Part shown: one piece after another, positions 54,529 through 64,000 of the stretch
Layout: each line of letters opens with the position of its first letter
How positions within the stretch are numbered: position 1 is the first letter of the stretch
Source of the DNA: Dirofilaria immitis
Taxonomy: Eukaryota > Nematoda > Chromadorea > Rhabditida > Onchocercidae
Assembly: GCA_024305405.1 (NCBI GenBank)
Contig: JAKNDB010000015.1
Span: forward strand, 130,001-194,000
Reading direction: 5' to 3'
Length of the DNA stretch: 64,000 nucleotides
Notes under the pieces: generated by a model
The model's input: only the letters and a program-made list of their open reading frames with translations
Told to the model about the DNA's origin: nothing
Database searches by the model: none
Made by a program: the position numbers and the translations under genes

Positions 54529-55075
54529 CCAAAACGATTATGATTACCGACGCCTTTCATCAATTTTTTTGCATGAATTCAGTTTATTTGTGTACATAAA
54601 TACTGCCATTACTATTACCATGTCTTCTCAACTTTTTAAATTAAAAGTTATCCTCAAATATGCATATCTTGTGCTTCGATTATTTTTTCTTTCTTTCGTA
54701 TTATATGTGGCATACTTTTTCTTATTTTACCAATGATATTCTTTGTTCTTCCATTTTTCTTATTATTATATCTAATTTTTTTTCTTGTATATGATGTGCA
54801 GGAATTCCTGAAAAATCTAATTCGATGTTTATAGTATTTTGCTTTATGATTATAATGTTGATGAATATATTTTTTAAAACTTTTGCTTTGAAAAATTATT
54901 CAGAAGTGGCCTAGAATGATTTTACCTTTTTTTTATTTGCAGTATGATCTTTTAGGTTGTCTATTATTCTAGCAGGATTACAAAAATATGTGATAGCATT
55001 CACCTCTATATATTTGTAATAATCTTTGTTTTTACCTTATTATTCTTTATTTTCATCCTTGAATTCTTTTTACTT

Positions 55076-55081
55076 AATAAA
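55076..55081 (+). terminator. Candidate poly(A) signal of utx-1
   Basis: AATAAA about 550 nt after the TGA, the nearest canonical hexamer noticed. Variant signals closer to the stop are possible. Confidence 0.25.
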
Positions 55082-56846
55082 TAGCTTTATTAGCTGTCGT
55101 AGTGAAATTTTAGAAAAAATTAAATATGGGATATATGAAGATTAAGAAAGATCTCAATTTTAAAACTTTGGAATTTTTTTCTGGATTTGAAGAATTTTTT
55201 TTCTAGACTATCATTTAACTGCAGTTCGAATGGATCGCCTAAATTATTTGGTCCTTGAAATCTGACAGATAAAATTAATATGAATAATATGTTTCTTTGC
55301 TTGCTAATAACACTTCTCCATTATCACTATTATTATTGTTAAGCTTACATTTTCATTCTTATATTTCAGTCGTTTTTTTTGTATAACGAAAATGATAGCC
55401 ATTGATAAAAATGTTAATTTATTTTTTTAAAATAATTTTTATCGTCAATTGTTCGCTTCTTCTTCATAATTGCTGATTGATGCTAAACGAATGATAATAA
55501 TTCATTGCCAAAAATCAAAACTATGCAATGTAAATTATACTAATTTCATATGCGAATAATGTCCAAAATTTTTCTCTTCCAAATGAATTTAAACTTTTTA
55601 TACATAATAAAATGTTTTATTTCATATTTTAAAATTACTTTATATTAGTGATAATATTGCTGAAAAAAATCTTGAAAATCGAAATTTCCAAAAAAAAGAG
55701 TGGTAAAAGAGATTATTTGATTGACTAGAAAGGATAGTCTTTAAATTTTACGTCACATATTTCTAAACAGACTTTCAACCCACAAAACCTTAGAATTCTC
55801 GAAATAAGATGATTTAAATGGCGAAAATAAATTGTAAAATCGAATTGTCTAAAATATCCGAAATATTCAGCTTAAGCATGGATTAATTTATTCGTCGAGA
55901 AATACGAAGAGCGTTTGATATATTTCTAAATTATGCATTCATGTTGGATTATTTTAATTTCAATTGATTCCATGAATGAATTGATAAATTTGGATTTTCA
56001 AATTTTGATTTTATTAAGAAATTGAATTTAAATTTTGAATTAAGATTTAATGCTTGATAATTTATATAATTCAAGTGAAAAATATAATATTTGAAAAAGA
56101 TAAGTGGAAAAAAAAGATGGAAAAATAGTTCAATCAATATTTAGGAGGATAATTATAATATTACTATTATTATTTATAGTTGCTTGTAAAATAATTATTA
56201 TTATGCATTTGATTGAATTTTATCTACCATTTGCGCCATCCCGATATTATCGAATCAATTCATTTTTCATTCATTCAAAATATCGCCTCATTATTTACAT
56301 ACAGTCAGCAACATATATTATTATTATCATTATTTATATGACTAAAATTGTGCAAACGATACTGAGAATACTTAAATTTGAAGATATATATTCATCATAT
56401 AAAAGGAAGAAAAAGAGAAAAGAAAAGCGAGAGAGAGAGAGAGAGAGAGAGAGAAATTGAAAGATATCGAGAATTTTAATTGTTTAGAATATATATATAT
56501 ACATTTATATTACCGGGATTTACGCATGAAAAATTAGGAGATGATGAAAAAAGGAAGCGAAAGTTAAAACGAATTATTGTTGGAGGAACGAATGAATGTA
56601 ATGAATGACCACCGGTCTTTGAGTGAAAAATTTTTCAAATTTTAATTGTCGAATATTTGCATCCTATCTGTTTGTCTATTTATCAAATCTCAATCTTTTC
56701 TTTTATCAATTTTTCGATTTTCCAATGAAAATAATGTTTTGATTAAACTAGTCGTATTCAATTATTTATCCTAGTTAATAATGCTTAATTATCATATCCA
56801 GTTTTGTATTTTAAAAGAAATTCCTCTTTTCTTAATGATTAACAAA

Positions 56847-56955
56847 AGTATCACAATTAACATTCCATTAACAAAAGTATCACAATTAATATTCCATTAA
56901 CAAAAGTATCACAATTAACATTTCATTAACAAAAGTATCACAATTAATATTTCCA
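56847..56955. repeat. 30-bp tandem repeat, four copies
   Basis: Four copies of AACAAAAGTATCACAATTAA followed by YATTYCATT. Confidence 0.85.
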
Positions 56956-58889
56956 TGCATAGAATTCTTACATCTAAATTTTTGATATAAACTATGAGAA
57001 AAGTTTAATTTCTCCAAGTTAAATTTCTTATTTGACTAGCTAATAAGCAATGAATATTTTGTTATTATCGATTGATATCGATAAGAATATGATCGCTTAT
57101 CGTGAATTTTCAATAATACTTTTTCGGTAGCTTTTGAATGTTATTTCATCGTTTTTTTGATATAATTCATTTAATCAATCAATTATAGAAAGATTGAATG
57201 ATAAATTTTTCTCTTTTTCTTTCTAATTTTTAAATCTCGGAAAAAAAGTCTTTTTAAACTTGATAGTGATAATAATAATATTTTCTACACTTGCACAATT
57301 ATTAATACTGTAAATTTAAACCTAATTGCTAAGTGTTAAGAAAGAGAAGGGGATGGTAAGTTAGATAAAATTTTTTTCAATGATATAGGTAAATTGATAT
57401 CTTTCGTTTCACTTTTTTTTTCCCTCATTTCGTTCACTTAATTATTAATCTATTAATATTGCTTGGAAAGATTTTAAATACTAATATGATTCATTTATTT
57501 CTTGATAATCTTAAATGTGAAAGAATCGATATTTTTATTTTGATTAATTAGTATAGATATATGGTATTATAATTCATATTTTTATATCTAATATTAATCC
57601 ATATTTTTATACCTGATTTTTTTTGCACTTTTCTTTTAATCATTAACTTATAAATAATGATTTTTAATACTGTTCTAATTATATATTTATTTTTGATAAT
57701 TATAAATGAGAAAAATATATATATATATAGTTAAACTATAGTAGTTGCATATCCCTTAGACTTCTTCTACACATAGTTAAATCATCACATTTAAACTAGG
57801 TGAAGGATTATCAGTGCTAATTTAGGAATTAGAGAATTGAAGCCATAGATTACAGGTTTTTACTCTTTTAGTAAATTTTTAAGTATTTATAGCTAAAGTA
57901 GCTTAGGATATTTCTATTTTCAAATTAATCAAATGTTGTAATTAAATAGGTTTAAATAATGATATAGTTCATTTATATTTATTGGTTTTTTTTCCTACCT
58001 ATCCTCTCTTCCAATCCTTTATTGCAAATCTAAAACTACAACAGAAGCAGTAGAGCGATTCATAATAATCGCTAGATACATCACATAATGGTATCGCTCA
58101 AAATCTTTCTGATCCGTACAAATTAAATCATATACATAAATTCAATATGACTACTAGTTGCTGTATTATTATTATTATTACTATTATTATTGTTGTTGTT
58201 GTCATTATTACTACTATTAACTATTATTCCTTTCGATAACTTTCAAACTTTCTTCACTTAATTTAAAAAAAATATCACCTTTTTTAACATAATATCATTA
58301 ATAGGATTCAAGAATTATCTACATATTTTAGGATTGAATGTTAAATCATCTTTTTTCTAGAGGAATTTTGAAAAATTCAGAAAAAAAAGCGAAAGAAAGA
58401 TTAAACGATGTGTATTTATTCTATAAATTTTAAATCTGTGAATTTAAAAAATTGTTGATTCATTTTTTAAATTTGTTGTTTCATTTTTCCTATCTTTTCA
58501 AGTTTTTTTTTTTATTTTGTATTTATTTTTAAATTTATCCAATCCATACATTTATTTATAGTTTATAGTAAAAATCTTTTTCATTTTTATCAACAATTCT
58601 TAATCGACGTATCATTGATAATAATATTAGTTTTAATTATTATTTGATAATGAAAAATTTTTGATATGATTGAGGAAAAGAAGTAAAAATGACGCTAATT
58701 ATGAATTTTATTCAAATTGAATTATGGGTTTTATTAGAAATGAAAATAAATTATTTCTTTTGATCAAAATATATGAATGAAATATCAAATTATTATAAGA
58801 TTTTAAAAATATTAATCAGTAATTGAAATTACTATTATTACTAATTAAATAAAATTTTCCATTACTTATCGGATATATCTCCCTTATTT

Positions 58890-59096
58890 TTGATTTGGAA
58901 GAAATTTTCGGAAATGAAATCCCTTGCCTGTCTATATCCTCTTCTTGTTGGGAAACTGATTCATCGTGCTATTGTGACTCGGCCAGATCAGCAATGGGCT
59001 AACCCAATTATCAGGTTAACACGATATTACAGCATAATATCATGTCTATATACGGTGGTTACGATATCGTATTTTCTTTTTGAAACTGTTACTTAG
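58890..59096 (+). CDS. Possible small ORF or unassigned exon
   Basis: An open frame of about 60 residues from ATG 58914 (MKSLACLYPLLVGKLIHRAI, VTRPDQQWANPIIR) to TAG at 59094-59096, less A+T-rich than everything around it and with balanced codon use. The end (YYSIISCLYTVVTISYFLF) could be a membrane segment. Alternatively, a donor AG|gttaac at 59014 would end an exon after NPII. Another frame is also open for about 40 codons to a TAA at 58999-59001. No family recognised. Confidence 0.25.
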   Translation: MIWKKFSEMKSLACLYPLLVGKLIHRAIVTRPDQQWANPIIRLTRYYSIISCLYTVVTISYFLFETVT

Positions 59097-60205
59097 CTTA
59101 TTTTCTAATTTTTTTTTTTTTTATTGTAAAATGTGATTATTTCTTCTTTCTTTTTTTTTTTTGAAAAGGAAAAAAATTATCAAAATTTGATTTATTCTTC
59201 TTTTCAAATAAATTACCGTAGAATGATAGGTAGTAAAAAAACACTAATTGATGTGTCATATGTCATCATCAACAGCTGTTATTATTCGGAGAATACGAAA
59301 AAGACCATTTCTAAATGAATAAGGAAGAGTATGCAATATTGCTGCTATACAAACTTATATTATGTCCTTGAATGGATACTCAATTTTAGCAGAAATTTTA
59401 AGAATGGTATATTTTTAAATTGTATTTTTTTTTCTCATACGTTTTCTTGATATTGTATATGTATCGCATTTCATTTAATATTTATACATATAATATGCAA
59501 ATATAATAAATATTATTAAGTTTTTTTTTTTTCTATTAAGAACTTCTTTATATTATTGCTTTTTTGGTATAATTTTATAGTAAAAAAATTTTAGATTATT
59601 CTAATCTTTTGTTATTATATAAAATTTTTATTTTATAATGTTATTTCTATTCATTTCCTCTTCTTTTTTAATTTTTTTTTTTGAAAAATAAAATAATATT
59701 TTGATTCGTTTTCTTTTCCAATTTTATGACTTTTAAAAAAATTTAAAAAAAAAGAAAAAACATGACTTTAAGTTATTTTAGAAGACTAGATTTGAATATC
59801 TAATTGTCAAAGCTTTGCATTAGCTTTTTCTTTTCTAATATTATAAATTTGAGTATTTTTTATTGAAATCTCAGACAAAAGGTAGGTAAATTTAATGATC
59901 AAAATATAATTGTGATCAAATTTTTAAATAATGAAATAAAGCTATTTCATATTAACAAATATGATGAGATAATTTGAAAAAAAAACGCATCTTTTTTCAG
60001 TTTAAAATATAATTCTATGATTCGAAAGATTTAGATCTCAATTTATCCATAATGTATTTAATCGCATAATGTCAAGAAAATGAATTTCATCGAACTGTTA
60101 TAATAAACCTAAATAATATAATTGAATAGTGGACTTATTGTAGAGGACCTGAATCATATAAACTGAATTCTTATATAATAAATCTGAATCATATCATTCA
60201 AAGAA

Positions 60206-62605
60206 ATGATATTGAAAATGATATGTATAATCTTAATTTCACTATTTTTTCCCTTTATTGATATTTTTAAATGCTTTTTCGGTATGATCTCTAAATTTTG
60301 CGCAGTGTTTTTATGTTTGATAATTTTTGTATTAATGAATTGTTGCAAAAAAAGAAAAAGAATCTTAGAGAAAAATTTTAGTGAAATACGATATCCAACT
60401 AATTTGTTCGATATACAAATTTCAATTTTCTTGATGCCATCATGTGGATATAATTTGGCTAACTATTGCTTCTGTTCGAAATCTTCAATTCCAATACAAT
60501 GGATTTAAATTTTCAACTTTTCACGATCTTAATTACTATTAAAAGTTATGTTGCAATTCCTATAGGAGCAGAAGAACTACAACACCAATATCATGTCAAT
60601 GGTAAATTATGTTTCTTAATTTTTACTTATCACAAATTTTAATAATATACTTTTTTGAATATCTGAATGTTGCAGGCTGTATATTACATCCAAAAAATAA
60701 ATACGAAATTGCTTGATTATTGAACACTATGTTAATTATTAGTGATATTATCGCTACTTCATCATTATCATTATTAATCTTTTTAATTCTAATTAAGTAA
60801 TAACTAATTTAAATAATAAATTTTTTGAATATTTGAATTTATATGATATATACATTATGTTTAATTATTATTTCTATTCCTAATCTTCAATTCAAATGCA
60901 GTAGATTTAAATTTTTAACTTTTCAAATCGCTAAATTGCTAAATTATTATAAAATATGTTACCAATCATATCATTGCTATTTCATCATTATTATTATCAT
61001 TATTAGTATTCCGTCCTGTATTATTGATAATTTCACTAATCATTATTTCATCTTTATCGCAATTTTTTTTGATTAACTTCATAACTTCTTTTTACTTATC
61101 AATTTGTTACCAATATCATCCTCATTTCGTAATTTCATCACTATTAGTAGTAGATTATTTTCAAACTACAAAATTATGCCCTCCATAAATTTAGAGTATT
61201 GTAATATATCACAAAATTGGAATGAATCAAAATATTCATAATTATGAGTTAATAAACGAGATTATAAACATTTCGTGTTTTTCTAAATTATAGTAATTAC
61301 GATAGTATTACTTTATTACCATAATTTGGATATTTTATACATATATTGAAAAGGAAATTCTCTATATACAATAGCAATTTAATAATATTAATTGTTATTA
61401 TCATTATTATCACTATTATTAATTCATATTAATGTTGTTATTATCCATGGTTATTTCATATAATTATAGATTAAAAAATCACCTATTACCAATCAATTTT
61501 ATTGAAATAATTTCAGTAATGGTTTGGAAAATTTTTTGTAATATTTTAATCGAAATTTTCATTTCATATCATACAAGATCTTAACCTATTATATCAGTTT
61601 AATAATATTGATATGATAAATTAGCTTTTAATTACTATTATAAAATATTTACGCTTATATCGGTTCAATTTTTTAATATATCATATCAAATTTATTTGCT
61701 TCCTTTTTGAATTAATCTTTAATTATTATTATATGATAAATAAAATTTATGCAATTAAGCAATATATTCTATAATGAAGAGATGAGTAAAATTACAAAAT
61801 TAAATGAATTTTTTTTAAATTATATTTTATGATATAGAAATATTAAGAAATATGGCTGTTAAAAATTTATGCATAATATATTGATAAATATAGCTGATTA
61901 TTAAAAATTTTATATATAAAATATTGAGAAGAAAAAATATTGAAAATATAATGCTAGCAATTTTGTAATCAATAATTTCCATTTTTTTTCCTTACTGATA
62001 AAGATTTTTATAAATCAAAAATTAAGCATCAAATTCTTATGTAAATCAAAAATGAAACATCAAATTCTTATCAATCAATGTAGATCATTCAAATTCTTAT
62101 CAATCAATATAAATCATCAAACTTTTATAAATCGATCTAAATCATCCAAATTCTTAGAAATTTCTCAATGATATTAATTCGTAATAAATTAAAAGAAAAA
62201 TTATAAATCAATACGAATCAAAAAAAAAAACAATAAATTGATATGATATATTGATATACTCACTTATCTATAAATACATATTAAATTCTGAAAATATTAA
62301 AATAAAAAGGTATAGGAAATTTGAAATTTTAATGAATTTTTCTTAAAGAAAAATAAAAATAAAAATATGCAAATTTCTTTTTAATTTCTAATTTTTTTTT
62401 TCAACTAATTAGTAACACCAATATGCGAGCAACAATCGATTAAAGTGATACTAACATTTAATGGTAATGATTGGCCGCGAGGACAATTTGAGGATTGGAT
62501 TATTGTTGGAACGAATAGTCGACCTGAATGTCGTTTGAAGGAAATGGTGAATTGCAATATGTTATTGAACTCGCTGTTTTCAATGATCCATGCCAAACAC
62601 AAATG
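60206..62605 (+). CDS. Secreted ZP-domain (cuticlin-like) protein, 5' part
   Basis: Three exons join in phase. 60206-60281 is a signal peptide ([20 protein letters not shown]). 60566-60601 reads [11 protein letters not shown]. 62413-62605 is the ZP-N core. The last exon reads [17 protein letters not shown], then [20 protein letters not shown] and, after a frame change, [18 protein letters not shown]. This is the cysteine and strand pattern of nematode ZP proteins: C, an I-x-V-x-L strand, a V/I-x-G turn, C, then a hydrophobic strand and C. These proteins build cuticle or apical extracellular matrix. The exon is one base short near 62538-62544. It ends CQTQM|gtagtt; the rest of ZP-N, ZP-C and any membrane anchor lie beyond or were not found. 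The first two exons rest on splice phase and signal-peptide character only. Confidence 0.58.
60480..60975. repeat. Diverged duplication in the ZP gene's 5' region
   Basis: About 80 bases starting at AATCTTCAATTCYAATRCARTRGATTTAAATTTT near 60479 recur near 60884, followed in both by ATTATTA(A)AA(A)..TATGTT. The copy includes the run-up to the 60566 exon but not the exon itself. Confidence 0.5.
62413..62605 (+). CDS. ZP-N domain exon
   Basis: Acceptor ctaattag, donor gtagtt. Three cysteines and the hydrophobic strands fit a ZP-N half-domain. Of 193 nt, one more is needed in AAGGAAA (62538-62544) to keep the frame from ECRLK into [13 protein letters not shown]. Without it the frame ends after MIHAKHKW. 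Confidence 0.7.
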
Positions 62606-64000
62606 GTAGTTGATATTTTGAATTTAAAATGGACGAAACAAAAAAATCCTTTTTTTTTTTATTTTAAAGACTAATTATTGATTATTAACTTTTTTTTTTC
62701 TATTTTTGGTCTCGAATTTAATTATCAATGATTATTAGCATTATTTTTGCGCAAGCATTATTATCACTGTTAATAGTAGCATGCAATATAATTTTGTCAT
62801 CGAAAAATAAGCTTTTCAGCATATTTTTGAATAATTCTAAAATTAATGATATATTTTCAATGAAATTTGTCTATATGGGCAAGCAAGCTTTTTTTTTTTT
62901 CGCTTCAAAAATTTTAGAATAAATTTTGTGAAATATTTCAAGAATTTTAAAATTTTCATTAAATTTAATATGCCATTTTATTTTTTTTTTACAAATCAAA
63001 TTAATTATATCAATCCATTCCAAATTTCAATTAAAATTTAAATTATTTTGCTAAATTCAAAATTTTTAATTAAAAATGCATAAGTTTTTTTCTTTTTATA
63101 AGAATAGCATTTTTTCTTTTTCAATTTTTTTTTGATTTGATTTTCTATGCGACGAAATGATTCAATCAAAAAAAAAGAAAAGAATTCAATTTAAAAAAAA
63201 AAAAAAAATTCGACATTAATAACTACTCCGTGTAGTGATTGCTTTAAAAGAAATTTTTTTACTACTTATTTTCCGGAATCTTTTTTTTCCGCCAATTTTT
63301 AAAAGATGAAATGAAAATTGGACCGAAAGTTATTATTCTCTTTTCAATGATGTTCTAAATTTTATAATTTCCTATGAACTGATTTTATGAAAATTAGCGA
63401 TCGATGATGAAAGAAAAGGGATTTAAATCAGTAAGGTAGGGCATAAAAGTGTCGAAAATTTTCGACATTTGTAAAATTCGAAAGTTTTATACCTGATAAT
63501 ATAGTTTGAACAAAAAAAAAAAGGAACAACAAATCGTAACCTTTTTCTAAGATATATATTTTATAAAGGTAAATGATTAAAGATACAAATTGATCAATTT
63601 AATTTGAATTCTAGCAAGCACAAATGTATAGAAATAAATAAAAAATTTTTAGAAATGGATTAAGAAATTTGTTTCATCATGTATTATTATATTTATCATA
63701 ATTATCATATTACCAGAATGATAAAGCTATGAGAAAGTTTCTAGATGCAAATATTAGTATATCACTTTGATAATTAATTCATTTTAATCATTTGATTCAA
63801 ATCGATTCAAAAATTGACGAAAAATACGAACGTTTAAAAAATTTAAACTTCCATAAAGCTTTTATCAAGAAATACCTCATATTAATCTTATTTTTCTTTT
63901 TGGAATTAAAATTTTCATAAAGCACTTTTCAAATTACATTCGAAAATTTCTATTTTTTTTTATTTTCAAATATTCATCGGCATACGCTTATCATATTATC
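62606..64000. other. A+T-rich sequence after the ZP exon, probable intron
   Basis: Poly-T and poly-A tracts throughout. No segment continues the ZP fold in phase 0, so the next exon probably lies outside the window. Confidence 0.45.

Larger units (their letters stand above)
54529..60205. other. Intergenic region between utx-1 and the ZP gene
   Basis: 5.7 kb, A+T-rich. It contains a GA run at about 56430-56454, a 30-bp repeat (56847-56955), ATT/GTT runs at 58165-58215 and one less A+T-rich open segment at 58890-59096 (separate entry). No other coding evidence on either strand. Confidence 0.5.

Noticed and set aside
62405..62602. 65-residue minus-strand ORF with cysteines
   Set aside because: It is the shadow of the + strand ZP-N exon, which explains its composition and has proper splice sites.
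16108..62605. Interpretation of the genes as decaying pseudogenes
   Set aside because: Only one-base homopolymer deficits are present; catalytic residues, splice sites and all other codons are conserved, which is not expected for neutral decay.
1..64000. tRNA, rRNA, transposase or bacterial endosymbiont sequence
   Set aside because: None was recognised on either strand by reading; short RNA genes in A+T-rich sequence could still be missed without a covariance search.

Overview
The window is A+T-rich eukaryotic DNA, roughly four-fifths A+T by eye. It looks like a nematode genome. Exons are short, most introns end in TTTCAG or TTTTAG, one gene start has a plausible trans-splice acceptor just before its ATG, and the encoded proteins are metazoan, including a cuticlin-like ZP protein. 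The species cannot be fixed from the sequence; a parasitic, perhaps spirurid-type, nematode is only a guess. No bacterial, viral or transposase genes were recognised.

Three protein genes lie on the + strand. (1) 2079-38784: the 3' part of a Dbl/Dbs (MCF2/MCF2L)-like Rho guanine-nucleotide exchange factor. It has a CRAL-TRIO/Sec14 C-terminal half, a spectrin-like helical region, a DH domain, a PH domain and a low-complexity Ser/Thr tail. The N-terminus lies upstream of base 1. About 3.2 kb of coding sequence is spread over some 36.7 kb, with introns full of minisatellites and trinucleotide runs. (2) 41026-54528: a nearly complete utx-1/KDM6A-type histone H3K27 demethylase with TPR repeats, a JmjC domain with its iron and 2-oxoglutarate residues intact, and a C-terminal four-cysteine zinc module. 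Its introns are much shorter. (3) 60206-62605 and beyond: the 5' end of a secreted ZP-domain protein. Three phase-consistent exons cover a signal peptide, a short linker and most of the ZP-N subdomain; the rest lies past the window.

These genes show no shared pathway: one is signalling at the membrane, one is chromatin, one is extracellular matrix. The gaps are 2.2 kb and 5.7 kb, which argues against a tight operon.

Two patterns cut across the genes. First, at least six otherwise well-conserved exons, in all three genes, are each exactly one base short, and the deficit can be placed in a mononucleotide run. Adding one base restores both the family match and the splice phase. This looks like homopolymer undercounting in the assembly rather than gene decay, and it explains why simple ORF or gene finding breaks up these genes. 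Second, several exon-intron junctions are tandemly duplicated (before GEF exons at 20725, 36333, 36995 and 37437, and at the first utx-1 donor), leaving decoy splice sites beside the real ones. Other points of interest are a cluster of six GCATG (RBFOX-type) motifs in a GEF intron, a 90-bp minisatellite open on both strands, a 51-bp hairpin array, and a duplicated CACGTGCGTG element upstream of utx-1.
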